Both the position numbers and the translations under genes were made by a program. A stretch of 64,000 nucleotides of DNA from Actinomycetospora straminea (GTDB taxonomy: Bacteria > Actinomycetota > Actinomycetes > Mycobacteriales > Pseudonocardiaceae), in the NCBI RefSeq assembly GCF_028737255.1, contig NZ_JAQZAN010000012.1, positions 124,001 through 188,000 of the forward strand, written 5' to 3'. Of this stretch, positions 46,712-55,270 are shown one piece after another. Positions within the stretch are counted from its first letter, which is position 1; each line of letters begins with the position of its first letter. A model generated the notes under the pieces. It had not been told where the DNA came from, searched no databases, and was given only the letters and a program-made list of their open reading frames with translations.

Positions 46712-48124
46712 TCACAGCCCCGGCGGCGCCACCCGGTAAACCGCGTCGGCCCCGTCGTCGGTGACGTACACGGCGCTGTCGGGACCGGGGACGGCCGCGA
46801 CCGGGCGTCCCCACCGCGAGCCGTCCGGGCCCTGGAAGCCGCCGACGAGCGTGCGCTGGCCGTCGAGACCGCCGCCCCGCCACGGGTAGAACGACACCTC
46901 GGGCGCCCGCGGCGTCTGCCGGTTCCACGACCCGTGCACCCCGACCAGCGCGCCCTGCCCGTACGGCGCGGGCAGCGTCCCGAACGCCATCCCGAGCGGG
47001 GCCGAGTGCGCGCCCATCGTCTGCTCGACGGGCGTCAGCGCCGCGCAGTCCAGCGCCCGGCCGTCGGGGTTGGTCTCGGCGTCGGCGACGAAGGGGACGT
47101 CGGACGGGTCGAGCGCGCTCGTCGGCACGCCGGGGTCGACGTCGGGGTCCGCGTTGCAGTACGGCCAGCCCACGTCGCGCCCGGGGTAGAGGCGCACGAG
47201 CTCCTCGGGCGGGTGGTCGTCGACGTAGTCGGGGATGACCCGGCCGCGGGCGGAGCCGTCGTCGTCGCCGTCACCACTGCCGTAGGGGCGGTCGTAGGGG
47301 AACGGGATGTCGTCCCGGTTGTTGACCGCCGACCACACCGCGCCGTCGGGGGCGACGGCGAGCCCGGTGCCGTTGCGCACGCCGCGGGCGAAGGGCGCGG
47401 CGGGCCCGCCCCCGGGCGGGACCCGCAGGATCGCGGCGCGCTGGGGGGTCGACGCGCGGTCGGCGGGGGAGACGTTGCCGGTCGATCCGACCGAGACGTA
47501 GACCGAGCCGTCCGGGCCCACCGCGACGCTCTTGAGCGCGTGCGCGTAGGCCCCGCGCAGGTCGGGGCTCCGGGCGTCGGGCAGCCCGTCGACGACCGTC
47601 GTCGCCTCCCCGAGCCGCCCACCCTCGTACGGGTAGGAACGCACGGCGTCGCTCTCCGCGACGTAGAGCGTCGAGCCCGCGAACCACAGCCCGTGCGGCT
47701 GGGTCAGGCCGCTGACCAGCGACGTGCTCGTCGTGCCGCCGGGGCCGGCGACGAGGCGCACGACCTCGCCCGCGCCGGGGCGCGAGACCAGGAGCGCGCC
47801 GTCCGGGGCGAACGCCGCGAGCCGGGCGCCGGGCACGCGCGCCCACACCGCGATCGACCAGCCGGCGGGCACCAGCGCCCGGCGCGCCGTGTCGAACGGC
47901 TCCGCGCCGAGCCCGGGCGGGACCGTCACCGGCGTCGGCACCAGGCCCTCGGTGGCGGCGCCGGCCGGCGCCGGGCCGCCGTCGTCGCTGCCGGGTCCCG
48001 CCGAGGCGGTCCGGGCCGGGTCGGGGGGTCCCGCGGGCGGCGTGGGGGCGGCCGCGCCGTCGCCGCACGCGGTGACCAGCACGAGGAACGCGGCGGCCAC
48101 CGCGGCGAGCAGTGAGCGAGACAT
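46712..48124 (-). CDS. Sugar dehydrogenase-like (PQQ GDH-type) lipoprotein
   Basis: A 470-residue exported lipoprotein. The signal is MSRSLLAAVAAAFLVLVTAC with the lipobox Cys at its end. After a Pro/Ala/Gly-rich linker a six-bladed beta-propeller of the glucose/sorbosone dehydrogenase family follows: SIAVWARVPGARLAAFAPDG, TQPHGLWFAGSTLYVAES, HALKSVAVGPDGSVYVSVGS, RNGTGLAVAPDGAVWSAVN, VGWPYCNADP and HSAPLGMAFG. Members oxidise sugars with PQQ, but many actinobacterial ones lack demonstrated activity. The start is ATG 48124 after AAGGGTCGAG. It appears to be a single-gene unit outside the cytoplasmic membrane. Confidence 0.8.
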   Translation of the reverse strand: MSRSLLAAVAAAFLVLVTACGDGAAAPTPPAGPPDPARTASAGPGSDDGGPAPAGAATEGLVPTPVTVPPGLGAEPFDTARRALVPAGWSIAVWARVPGARLAAFAPDGALLVSRPGAGEVVRLVAGPGGTTSTSLVSGLTQPHGLWFAGSTLYVAESDAVRSYPYEGGRLGEATTVVDGLPDARSPDLRGAYAHALKSVAVGPDGSVYVSVGSTGNVSPADRASTPQRAAILRVPPGGGPAAPFARGVRNGTGLAVAPDGAVWSAVNNRDDIPFPYDRPYGSGDGDDDGSARGRVIPDYVDDHPPEELVRLYPGRDVGWPYCNADPDVDPGVPTSALDPSDVPFVADAETNPDGRALDCAALTPVEQTMGAHSAPLGMAFGTLPAPYGQGALVGVHGSWNRQTPRAPEVSFYPWRGGGLDGQRTLVGGFQGPDGSRWGRPVAAVPGPDSAVYVTDDGADAVYRVAPPGL

Positions 48125-48209
48125 CTCGACCCTTCGTCCACGGTGTGTCCCGGGCGGCCCGGCGGGTCGAGCCCACCACACGTCCGGCGGCACTCCGCGG
48201 CGGGTCTCC

Positions 48210-48704
48210 TCAGCCGCGCAGGATCAAACAGCTCGACGTCGCCTCGGCCACCAGCCGCCCGGCGCCGTCGACCAGCTCCGCGCGGGCCAGCGCCGTGCTG
48301 CGCCCGGCGTGCACGACGTGGCCGACGGCGCGGCAGGTGCCGGAGTCGGAGGTCAGGCGGCGCAGGAACTTCACCGACAGGTCGAGGCTCGTGTAGCCGA
48401 CGCCGGCCTCGAGGGTGCTCTGCACGGCGCAGCCGGTCGCGGAGTCGAGGAAGGTCGCGTAGACGCCGCCGTGCACCGAGCCGATCGGGTTGTAGTGGTG
48501 CTCGGCGGGCTCGAACGTGAACACCACGCGCCCGCGCTCGACGGTCTCGATCCCCCCGCCGACCAGCGTCATGATCGGCGGCGGGGGCAGCGTCCCGTCG
48601 GCCACGGCCCGCAGGAAGGCGAGCCCGTCGCGGCCGGTGGCCTCGGCGGCGAGCGCCCGCGGGTCCGACCAGGTGTGCGTGCGCTCGCGCGTGGTGACGT
48701 CCAT
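48210..48704 (-). CDS. PaaI-family hotdog thioesterase
   Basis: A 164-residue acyl-CoA thioesterase. The hotdog core reads [26 protein letters not shown], with the conserved HGG at the start of the long central helix (shown: NPIGSVHGG and [10 protein letters not shown]), then [13 protein letters not shown] and [18 protein letters not shown]. It hydrolyses acyl-CoA thioesters in the cytoplasm; chain preference unknown. In M. tuberculosis a thioesterase (tesB2) also lies between pdxS and pdxT, but that is a different family. The start ATG 48704 is divergent from yebC with 215 bases between, which must hold promoters for both. Confidence 0.82.
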   Translation of the reverse strand: MDVTTRERTHTWSDPRALAAEATGRDGLAFLRAVADGTLPPPPIMTLVGGGIETVERGRVVFTFEPAEHHYNPIGSVHGGVYATFLDSATGCAVQSTLEAGVGYTSLDLSVKFLRRLTSDSGTCRAVGHVVHAGRSTALARAELVDGAGRLVAEATSSCLILRG

Positions 48705-48797
48705 CGGGCTCCCTGTCGTGCGGTCTCGTCTGGGTATCGCATCACTACTCAGCTGTGTCGGCACCGTACCGTCCCGGAGCCGCGGGGAGCACCTCGG

Positions 48798-48803
48798 TAG
48801 ACT
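48798..48803 (+). promoter_or_regulatory. Probable -10 element for yebC
   Basis: TAGACT within CTCGGTAGACTGG, 117 bases before the yebC ATG. No clear -35 is seen 17 bases upstream. The leader between them is GC-rich without an obvious hairpin terminator. Confidence 0.4.
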
Positions 48804-48919
48804 GGATCGTTGGATGCGTGCGCGGCGGTGAGCCGTGCGTCAGTGCCGGCCGGGACCCCCGGGAGCGGCGCCGCGGGAGGTCCCGCCGCAGGGACGCGCG
48901 AGACGAAGGGCGGGAGACG

Positions 48920-49681
48920 ATGAGCGGCCACTCCAAGTGGGCGACCACGAAGCACAAGAAGGCCGCGATCGACGCCAAGCGCGGCAAGATGTTCGCGAAG
49001 CTGATCAAGAACATCGAGGTGGCGGCCCGCACCGGCGGCGGCGACCCGTCGGCCAACCCGACGCTCTACGACGCCATCCAGAAGGCGAAGAAGACGTCGG
49101 TGCCCAACGACAACATCGACCGCGCCGTCAAGCGCGGGTCGGGCGCCGAGGCCGGCGGGGCCGACTACCAGGCGATCACCTACGAGGGCTACGCCCCGGG
49201 CGGCATCGCGGTGCTCATCGAGTGCCTCACCGACAACAAGAACCGCGCCGCCGGCGAGGTCCGCACGGCCATGAACCGCAACGGCGGCGCCATGGCCGAC
49301 CCGGGCTCGGTGGCGTACCTGTTCCACCGCAAGGGCGTCATCATCGTCCCCAAGGCGCAGGCGTCGGGCGAGCTCGCCGAGGACGACCTCCTGATGGCCG
49401 TCCTCGAGGCGGGCGCCGAGGAGGTCAACGACTACGGCGAGAGCTTCGAGGTGCTCACCGAGGCCTCCGACCTCGTCACCGTCCGCACCGCGCTGCAGGA
49501 GGCGGACATCGACTACGACTCCGCCGAGGTGTCGTTCGTGCCGTCGATGAACGTCGAGGTCGACGCGGACGGGGCCCGCAAGGTGCTGCGGATCATCGAC
49601 GCGCTCGAGGACTCCGACGACGTGCAGAACGTCTACTCGAACTTCGACGCCTCCGACGAGGTCATGGCCGAGGTCGGCTGA
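48920..49681 (+). CDS. YebC/PmpR-family transcriptional regulator
   Basis: A 253-residue protein of the YebC/PmpR/TACO1 family. It begins [16 protein letters not shown] and shows [63 protein letters not shown] and [17 protein letters not shown], all standard. Family members act as DNA-binding regulators, and some promote translation at polyproline stretches. ATG 48920 follows CGGGAGACG. In M. tuberculosis the homologue (Rv2603c) lies just after pdxT and before the ruv cluster, the same order as here. Confidence 0.95.
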   Translation: MSGHSKWATTKHKKAAIDAKRGKMFAKLIKNIEVAARTGGGDPSANPTLYDAIQKAKKTSVPNDNIDRAVKRGSGAEAGGADYQAITYEGYAPGGIAVLIECLTDNKNRAAGEVRTAMNRNGGAMADPGSVAYLFHRKGVIIVPKAQASGELAEDDLLMAVLEAGAEEVNDYGESFEVLTEASDLVTVRTALQEADIDYDSAEVSFVPSMNVEVDADGARKVLRIIDALEDSDDVQNVYSNFDASDEVMAEVG

Positions 49682-49685
49682 CCAC

Positions 49686-50192
49686 GTGACCGCCCCCTGT
49701 GTCGTCGCCGGGCTCACCGCGGGCGACGCCGGGGAGGCGCTGACCGTGCAGTACGCGGCGTACCTCGCCGAGGCGCGCCGCTACGGCACCACCGAGATCC
49801 CGCCGCTGCGCGAGACGGTCGCCGAGCTGGCCGCCGACCTGCAGCGCCCGGACGTCCGGGCGTTCGGGGCGTGGGTCGGGGCGCGGCTGGTCGGGTCGGT
49901 GCGCCTGCGCGGGGGCGGGGCCGGCACGGGGACGGGGTGCGTCGAGCTCGCCCGGTACTCCGTCGCGCCCGACGTGCAGGGCCACGGCATCGGGCGCGCG
50001 CTGATGGAGCGCGCGCACGCCGAGCTCGCCGCGGGCGACGTGAGCTGGCTGGTCACGGGCGCGCGCAGCGACGAGAACCTGCGGCTCTACCGGCGTGCGG
50101 GCTACGCGGAGACGGGCCGGCTCGTCGACAGCGCCGGTGTGGAGCTCCTGCGCCTCGAGCGCGTGGCGCCGGCCGCGCCGACACCGTCGTGA
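49686..50192 (+). CDS. GNAT-family acetyltransferase
   Basis: A 168-residue N-acetyltransferase. Acetyl-CoA-binding motif A is VELARYSVAPDVQGHGIGRALMERAH (in parts: ARYSVAPDVQGHGIG), following RLVGSVRLRGGG; then SWLVTGARSDENLRLYRRAGYAETG gives motif B with the conserved NxRLYxRxGY. The substrate is unknown. GTG 49686 follows four bases after the yebC stop, with little of a ribosome site, so coupling to yebC is likely. Its stop overlaps the start of the following degraded gene by four bases. Confidence 0.82.
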   Translation: MTAPCVVAGLTAGDAGEALTVQYAAYLAEARRYGTTEIPPLRETVAELAADLQRPDVRAFGAWVGARLVGSVRLRGGGAGTGTGCVELARYSVAPDVQGHGIGRALMERAHAELAAGDVSWLVTGARSDENLRLYRRAGYAETGRLVDSAGVELLRLERVAPAAPTPS

Positions 50193-50910
50193 GGCGCCTG
50201 GCCGGCGCGCTGCTCGGCGTCGCCGCGGTGGTCGTGGCCGCCTGGGTGCCGTTCTGGTGGTGGGCCCCGACGGGCTCCCCGGTGGCCTTCGCGCTGCTGG
50301 CCCTGACCCCGCTCGTCACCGTGCTCGCGGTGGTGGTGGCGGGCTGACCGCGGGGCTGCCGTTCGTCAGCTCTCGGGCGCGCGACGCGGCGGGCGGCACC
50401 GCGCTGCTGGCCCGACACCCGCTCGCGCCGTCGGGGATGGTGCTGCGCGAGGGCGTGTTCGCGCAGGTCGAGGGGCGGGTGCTGGCGCCGGGCGGGCCCG
50501 TCGACGTCGTCGTCGCCCACCCCGCCGCCCCGGTCTTCCGCGGCGACCCGACCGGCTGGGCGCAGGAGATCACCGACCTCCCGCCGCCCGCGGTGTCGCC
50601 GGACCAGCCGCCGCGCCTCGTCGTCGGCGACCTCGACGCCACCCTCGACCACCGCCCGCTGCGCACGCTGCTCGCTCGCGGGTGGGACGACGCGGCGGAC
50701 GCCGTCGGCGCCGGGCTGCGCGGGACCTGGCCGACCGACCGCACCGTCCCGCCGTTCGCGGCGATCGACCACGTCCTGGTGTCGGGGCGTGCGAGCCCGG
50801 TCGGCGTGCTGACCCGCGACCTGCCCGGTACCGACCACGCGGGGCTGGTGGTGACCCTCGCCGTCGACGGCGGTCGACCCGGGGCCACCGGGATCAGGCC
50901 GGGGCCGTGA
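50189..50910 (+). pseudogene. Endonuclease/exonuclease/phosphatase-family gene with internal deletion
   Basis: The frame from GTG 50189 encodes two membrane helices (RRLAGALLGVAAVVVAAWVP; ALLALTPLVTVLAVVVAG) and stops at 50347. In another frame, directly after, the C-terminal half of an EEP-family protein continues: LPFVSS, GGTALLARHPL, VVVAHPAAPV, VVGDLDATLDHRPLRTLL, GTWPTD and AIDHVLVSG, ending GTDHAGLVVTLAV at 50910. The part that should lie between, with the metal-binding Asn and Glu motifs, is missing, together with a frame change. A deletion of roughly a hundred codons explains this. The remaining GDxxAT, DH and GTDH motifs show what it was: membrane-anchored EEP phosphatases/nucleases are common in actinobacteria. 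Confidence 0.7.
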
Positions 50911-52006
50911 GCTCCCGGCCCAGCACGCGGCTCCACGTCGCGCGCTCCCCGTCCGGCACGGCGACGGGGGCGTCGAACGGGGCGACGGCGAGGCGGTCGT
51001 CGTCGGCGCTCCAGGTCGCCACCACCCGACCGTCGTCGACCACCACCGGTGCGATCCAGCCGGCGGCGCGGCTGACCTTCCGGCGGTGCCCGGGCGGCAC
51101 GAGGTCCGGGTCGGCGGTGCCCGCGCCGAGCACGTAGGGGTCGAACGGCCCGAGGAGGCGGATCCCGATGGGGTCGGCGGCGGCCAGGTCGTCGAGGTCG
51201 TCGAGGTCGGCGGTGCGCGCGTACCGGGCCTCGCCGTCGACGGTGACCGCGGTGAGCGTGCCGTCGGCGACCAGGTCGGCGAACCACCGCCGCAGCCGCG
51301 CCTTCGGGGTCCCGCCGCGCAGGAGCCAGGCGTCGAACGCGGTGGGCGTCGCGGGCCCGTGCGCGGCGAGGAAGGCGGGCACGATCGTCCGGGCGGCGTC
51401 GTCGGGGTCGGGGAGCCCGGGCCAGCCGGCGACGGCGGTGCGCGGGCTCGTGAACGTCACGCGGGTGCCGGCCGGCGGGCCGTGACAGAGCAGCCCCTGC
51501 CAGGCCAGCGGCTTGAGCACCGCGCCCCACCCCGAGCCGAGCGCCGCCGAGAGGTCGGTGTGCCCGCTGTGGGCGACGAGGCCGGCGGTGAGCTCCTCGC
51601 GGGTGAGGACGGCGCCGTCGGCGAGCACCTCGGCCACCGCGGCCTCGAGCGCGCGCATCTGCTCGGCGGTCGCGAACTCGCGCTGCCACGAGCCCTTGTC
51701 CCAGGTCCGCGCCGCGGCGAGGAGCGCCAGCAGGGCGGGCGCCTGGTCGGCGGCGAGCAGGTGCAGCGTGCCGCGGGCCGACCAGGTGCGCACCAGCGTC
51801 CCGGCGGTGAGCGCGTCGTCGACGGTGCCGTCGTCAGCGCGACCCGTGGCCGTGCGCGACGCGACCGCCTGCGCCGCGGCCGAGGGCACCTGGGCCTGCA
51901 CCCCGAGCAGCCGGCGCGCGATCGCCACCGGGTCCCCGCCGTCGCGGCCGGCGAGGTGCTGGCGGTACAGGCGGAAGCGGCGGACCTGCTGCGCGGTGGC
52001 CCTCAC
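50894..52006 (-). CDS. Winged-helix DNA-binding protein (AlkZ/YcaQ-like, HTH_42)
   Basis: A 370-residue protein of the winged-helix family related to the DNA glycosylases AlkZ/YcaQ. Marks: QVRRFRLYRQHLAG at the start, ARRLLGVQAQVPSAAAQAV (the QxQ region), LVRTWSARGTLHLLAADQ, LTREELTAGLVAHSGH, RAxGWIAPVVVDDGRVVATW-type end (AAGWIAPVVVDDGRVVATW). In AlkZ a QxQ or QxD motif is catalytic; here VQAQV is present, so glycosylase activity on damaged bases is possible. GTG 52006 overlaps the acylphosphatase stop by four bases. Across the divergent alkB and LexA-type box, a repair role fits. It overlaps the end of the pseudogene by 17 bases. Confidence 0.7.
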   Translation of the reverse strand: MRATAQQVRRFRLYRQHLAGRDGGDPVAIARRLLGVQAQVPSAAAQAVASRTATGRADDGTVDDALTAGTLVRTWSARGTLHLLAADQAPALLALLAAARTWDKGSWQREFATAEQMRALEAAVAEVLADGAVLTREELTAGLVAHSGHTDLSAALGSGWGAVLKPLAWQGLLCHGPPAGTRVTFTSPRTAVAGWPGLPDPDDAARTIVPAFLAAHGPATPTAFDAWLLRGGTPKARLRRWFADLVADGTLTAVTVDGEARYARTADLDDLDDLAAADPIGIRLLGPFDPYVLGAGTADPDLVPPGHRRKVSRAAGWIAPVVVDDGRVVATWSADDDRLAVAPFDAPVAVPDGERATWSRVLGRELTAPA

Positions 52007-52269
52007 GTCTCCTCGAACGACCGCGACCCCTGCGGCTCGGTGTCGCTGACCTCGACGTCGCTGACCTGCGCCTGTGGCGACCCCTCCCGGGCCCAGGCGA
52101 TCATCCGGTCGACGGCGTCGTCCTCGCCCTCGACGAGCATCTCGACGCTGCCGTCGTCGCGGTTGCGCACCCAGCCGGTGACGCCGAGCCGGTTCGCGGT
52201 GTCCCGGGCGCTCGACCGGTAGAAGACGCCCTGCACCTGCCCGCGGACGACGACGTGCTTGCTCGGCAT
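52003..52269 (-). CDS. acyP: Acylphosphatase
   Basis: An 88-residue enzyme that hydrolyses carboxyl-phosphate bonds such as acetyl phosphate. The whole family signature is there: VVVRGQVQGVFYRSSARDTA with the catalytic Arg in the GxVQGVFYR loop, GVTGWVRNRDDGSVEM with the catalytic Asn, and GPxxAxV-like SPQAQVSDVEV. ATG 52269 has GGAGGCACACC upstream. The stop overlaps the winged-helix gene. The LexA-type box at 52283 lies 14 bases upstream of its ATG too, so both this operon and alkB could be damage-inducible. Confidence 0.92.
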   Translation of the reverse strand: MPSKHVVVRGQVQGVFYRSSARDTANRLGVTGWVRNRDDGSVEMLVEGEDDAVDRMIAWAREGSPQAQVSDVEVSDTEPQGSRSFEET

Positions 52270-52282
52270 GGTGTGCCTCCGA

Positions 52283-52298
52283 TCGAACATGTGTTCTA
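52283..52298. promoter_or_regulatory. LexA/SOS-type box between acyP and alkB
   Basis: TCGAAC-ATGT-GTTCTA matches the actinobacterial LexA consensus TCGAAC-N4-GTTCGA at 11 of 12 fixed positions. It is 10 bases before the alkB ATG and 13 bases before the divergent acyP start, placed to control both. Confidence 0.7.
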
Positions 52299-52308
52299 CT
52301 GGTCGGCG

Positions 52309-52929
52309 ATGACCGCAGCATGGACGCCCTCGCTCTTCGGTGGGGGCGAGGGCGCCGAGGGCCCGGGCGTGGACCCGACGGTCGTGCCGCGCCGCATCGT
52401 CCTGGACGAGCGCTCGTGGGTCGACCTGGCGCCCGCCTGGATCACCGGCGCGGACGCCTGGTTCGACACGATCGTCGCCGAGGCGCCGTGGGACCAGCGG
52501 CGGCGCCGCATGTACGACCAGGACGTCATGGAGCCGCGGCTGACCTGCGGCTGGCGCATCCCCGAGGCGCCCGACCCGATGCCGGCCGTCGCCGAGGTGC
52601 TCACCGAGCGGTACGGCGTGCGGTTCGACCGGGTGGGCGCCAACTTCTACCGCCACGGTGACGACTCGGTGGCCTGGCACGGCGACCGGGTCCGGTTCAC
52701 CCACGAGGCACCGATCGTCGCCATCGTCTCGCTGGGCGCGCCGCGCCGGTTCGGCCTGCGGCCGGTCGGGGGCGGCGCGTCGACGCGGCTGACGGTGGCC
52801 GGGGGCGACCTGCTGGTCATGGGCGGGCGCTGCCAGCACGAGTGGCAGCACACGGTGCCCAAGTGGCCCGGCGCCGGGCCGCGGGTCAGCGTCACCTTCC
52901 GCCACGACGACCCGGGTCCACGGCCGTGA
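52309..52929 (+). CDS. alkB: AlkB-family alkylated-DNA repair dioxygenase
   Basis: A 206-residue Fe(II)/2-oxoglutarate dioxygenase. The iron site is HGD in VAWHGDRVRFTHEAPIV and the distal His in RCQHEWQHTVPK. The 2-oxoglutarate Arg lies in GPRVSVTFRH. RLTCGWRIPEAP and GANFYRHGDDS, with the substrate-lid residues, also fit AlkB. It removes methyl groups from 1-methyladenine and 3-methylcytosine. ATG 52309 was chosen; the open frame upstream crosses the LexA-type box. That box indicates induction by DNA damage. Confidence 0.88.
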   Translation: MTAAWTPSLFGGGEGAEGPGVDPTVVPRRIVLDERSWVDLAPAWITGADAWFDTIVAEAPWDQRRRRMYDQDVMEPRLTCGWRIPEAPDPMPAVAEVLTERYGVRFDRVGANFYRHGDDSVAWHGDRVRFTHEAPIVAIVSLGAPRRFGLRPVGGGASTRLTVAGGDLLVMGGRCQHEWQHTVPKWPGAGPRVSVTFRHDDPGPRP

Positions 52930-52948
52930 ACGGCCCTGATCCCCGGGC

Positions 52949-53419
52949 CTAGATCGGGATCTCGCTCGTGTCCCCGTCCGCGCGGGGCCCGTGCAGCCGG
53001 CGCTCCTCCTCGGCGATGCGGACGTCGTTGATGCTCGCCTCGCGCCGGGCCATGAGCCCGTTGTCGGCGAACTCCCAGTTCTCGTTGCCGTAGCAGCGCC
53101 ACCACTGCCCGGCGGCGTCGCGGCACTCGTACTGGAAGCGCACGGCGATGCGGTGCCCGCCGAAGGTCCACAGCGACTTGCGCAGCACGTAGTCCCGCTC
53201 GCGCTCCCACTTACGGGTCAGGAAGTCGACGACCTCCTGCCGCCCGGTGACCCACTCGTCGCGGTTCCGCCACACCGTGTCCACCGTGTAGGCGAGCGCG
53301 ACCTTCTCGGGATCGCGGGTGTTCCACGCGTTCTCCGCGGCGAGCACCTTCGCCCGCGCCGACTCCTCGTCGAACGGCGGGAACGGCGGGCGGGGCTCCT
53401 CGGTGGGGCTGGTGGTCAC
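52949..53419 (-). CDS. DUF1348 (NTF2-like) protein
   Basis: A 156-residue SnoaL/NTF2-fold protein of the DUF1348 group. The body reads [44 protein letters not shown] (in parts), [39 protein letters not shown] and EASINDVRI. These are very strongly conserved across bacteria but the function is not established. GTG 53419 has AGGAGG eight bases upstream. It is convergent with alkB and divergent from ruvC. Confidence 0.85.
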   Translation of the reverse strand: MTTSPTEEPRPPFPPFDEESARAKVLAAENAWNTRDPEKVALAYTVDTVWRNRDEWVTGRQEVVDFLTRKWERERDYVLRKSLWTFGGHRIAVRFQYECRDAAGQWWRCYGNENWEFADNGLMARREASINDVRIAEEERRLHGPRADGDTSEIPI

Positions 53420-53554
53420 GGGGTGGTCCTCCTCGCGGGGTGGCGCCGGCGCGGCCAGCATGCCGATCCCGGGGTCGCCGGTCGATCACCGGGACACGCC
53501 GGTCCGGGGGACGAGGCCCGGGTCGCCGGCCGGTCGCCGCGTAGCGTCCCGCCC

Positions 53555-54121
53555 ATGCGGGTGCTGGGCGTCGACCCCGGGCTGACGCGGTGCGGGCTGG
53601 GCGTGGTCGAGGGCGGCGGCGGGCGGACGGTGCGCGCCGTGGCCGTCGACGTCGTCCGCACCCCGCCCGAGGCGGCGGTCGCCGAGCGCCTGGGCGCCGT
53701 CGCCGACGTCGTCGAGGCGTGGATCGCGGAGCACCGCCCCGACGTCGTCGCCGTGGAGCGGGTCTTCGCCCAGCACAACGTGCGCACGGTGATGGGCACC
53801 GCGCAGGTCGGCGGGGTCGTCGCGCTGGTGGCGGGGCGCGCCGGGCTGCCGGTCGCGTTCCACACACCCAGCGAGGTCAAGGCCGCGGTCACGGGGTCGG
53901 GGCGCGCGGGCAAGGAACAGGTCACGACGATGGTCACCCGGGTGCTCGCGCTCGGGACCGCCCCGCGCCCGGCCGACGCCGCCGACGCCCTCGCGCTCGC
54001 GGTGTGTCACTGCTGGCGCGCCCCGATGATCGCGCGCATGGCGGAAGCCGAGGCCCGCGCCGCCGAGGTCGCCAAGCACCACCGCGCCCGCCTCGCCGCC
54101 GCCCGCCGCGCCGCTCGGTGA
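53555..54121 (+). CDS. ruvC: Holliday junction resolvase RuvC
   Basis: A 188-residue nuclease that resolves four-way junctions made mobile by RuvAB. It begins [19 protein letters not shown] with the first catalytic Asp. [21 protein letters not shown] holds the Glu and DNA-binding loop, and the last acids are in [18 protein letters not shown] 53555 is seven bases after TAGCGT (53542-53547): a probable leaderless start. Unlike the usual ruvCAB order it is cut off from ruvA by a hydrolase gene (overlapping its stop) and a strong terminator. Confidence 0.95.
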   Translation: MRVLGVDPGLTRCGLGVVEGGGGRTVRAVAVDVVRTPPEAAVAERLGAVADVVEAWIAEHRPDVVAVERVFAQHNVRTVMGTAQVGGVVALVAGRAGLPVAFHTPSEVKAAVTGSGRAGKEQVTTMVTRVLALGTAPRPADAADALALAVCHCWRAPMIARMAEAEARAAEVAKHHRARLAAARRAAR

Positions 54122-54930
54122 CCCTCGCGCACGTCACCTCGGCCGACGGCACCCGCCTCGCGGTCGAGACGCTGGGGGAGGGCCCGCCGCTGGTGCTGAC
54201 GACCGGCGCGCTGCAGGACCGGGCGAGCGTCCGGGTGCTCGCGCAGGCCCTCGCCGACCGCGCGACCGTCCACCTGTGGGACCGGCGCGGCCGGGGCGAC
54301 AGCGACGGTGCGCCCGATCCCTCGGTCGACGCCGGCGGCCCGGACGGCGAGGAGCTGGTGGCCGCCGAGGTCGCGGACCTCGCCGCGGTCGTCTCCCACG
54401 CCGGCGGTTCCCCGGCGCTCTACGGGCACTCGGCGGGCGCGGTCCTCGTGCTCGAGGCGGTGATGCGGGGCGTGCCGGCCGCCTCGGTCGTCGCGCACGA
54501 GCCGCCCTGGCGTGGCGACGACTCCCCGCCCCGCCGGGCCCTCGCCGACGCCGTGCTCGCCGCCCTGCGCGAGGGCCGGGACGACGACGCCGCGGCCGCG
54601 TTCCTCGGCGGCTTCCCGGCGGCCGCGCCCGCCCCGGTCGCGCGCCTGCGCACCACCCCGTTCTGGGCGCGCACCGTCGCCCTCGCCCCGTCGCTGGCCT
54701 GCGACGTTGCGCTCGTCGCCCGCGGTCCGGTGCCCGCCGCGAGGCTCGCCGGGCTCGCCGTGCCGCTGCTCGCCGTCGACGGCGGCGCGAGCCCGGACTG
54801 GGTGCGGGCCGCCGTCGCCGCCGTGGCCGACGCCGTCCCGGGCGCCGCGCGGCGCACCCTGCCCGACCAGGCGCACGTCGTGGTCCCCGCCGTCCTGGCC
54901 CCGGTGCTCGCGCAGTTCCTCCTCGGGTGA
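54118..54930 (+). CDS. Alpha/beta-hydrolase
   Basis: A 270-residue alpha/beta-hydrolase. [21 protein letters not shown] is followed by [14 protein letters not shown], the nucleophile elbow in [16 protein letters not shown], and a C-terminal [11 protein letters not shown] with the probable His. The expected Asp region is [14 protein letters not shown]. This arrangement fits small-molecule esterases or epoxide-hydrolase-like proteins; substrate unknown. GTG 54118 overlaps the ruvC stop by four bases, so it is co-translated with ruvC. A large hairpin follows directly. It has no known link with recombination. Confidence 0.78.
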   Translation: MTLAHVTSADGTRLAVETLGEGPPLVLTTGALQDRASVRVLAQALADRATVHLWDRRGRGDSDGAPDPSVDAGGPDGEELVAAEVADLAAVVSHAGGSPALYGHSAGAVLVLEAVMRGVPAASVVAHEPPWRGDDSPPRRALADAVLAALREGRDDDAAAAFLGGFPAAAPAPVARLRTTPFWARTVALAPSLACDVALVARGPVPAARLAGLAVPLLAVDGGASPDWVRAAVAAVADAVPGAARRTLPDQAHVVVPAVLAPVLAQFLLG

Positions 54931-54983
54931 GGGGCACGTTCCGCACGGTCGGCAGGGCCCGGCGCCTGCCGGACGTGCCCCTC
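54929..54983 (+). terminator. Two-tier hairpin ending ruvC operon
   Basis: Outer arms GAGGGGCACGT / ACGTGCCCCTC (11 bp), inner arms GGCAGG / CCTGCC (6 bp). It overlaps the hydrolase stop and should stop transcripts before ruvA. Downstream, 54984-55222 is gene-free, with a further inverted repeat CTCCGGA / TCCGGAG (54996-55017). Confidence 0.75.
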
Positions 54984-55122
54984 GCGCCGGTGACACTCCG
55001 GAGAGATCGTTCCGGAGACGTCGTCCGACCGGCGCCGACTCCTTGCCCGCGGCGCCCCGGTGCGTGGGGAGCTCTCCATCCCGATCTCCCGAGGCTGTCG
55101 TGGGCGTCGTCGGCGTCGCCGC

Positions 55123-55149
55123 CGACCCGTGTCCCGAGGACACGGGTCG
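55123..55149. repeat. 27-bp palindrome, dispersed element copy 2
   Basis: CGACCCGTGTCC-CGA-GGACACGGGTCG. The two 12-base arms are identical to the centre of the palindrome at 12681-12713; only the three middle bases differ (TCA there). It lies in the 340-base gene-free space before ruvA, about 75 bases upstream of the probable -10. Confidence 0.75.
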
Positions 55150-55224
55150 ACCGGTCGTCCACGCCCCTCGCCCCGACGGGGGAGCCCGGGCGCGGCGGTC
55201 CGCGGGAGCGTCGGGGGCGGCCGG

Positions 55225-55246
55225 TAGCCTTCGAACGTCTGTTCGT
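55225..55246 (+). promoter_or_regulatory. ruvA promoter -10 with LexA/SOS-type box
   Basis: TAGCCT (55225-55230) is directly followed by TCGAAC-GTCT-GTTCGT (55231-55246), which matches the actinobacterial LexA consensus at 11 of 12 fixed positions. A repressor bound there would cover the transcription start. The ruvA GTG is 24 bases further on. Confidence 0.75.
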
Positions 55247-55270
55247 CGGGTGGGACCGGAGGCTCGTGCG

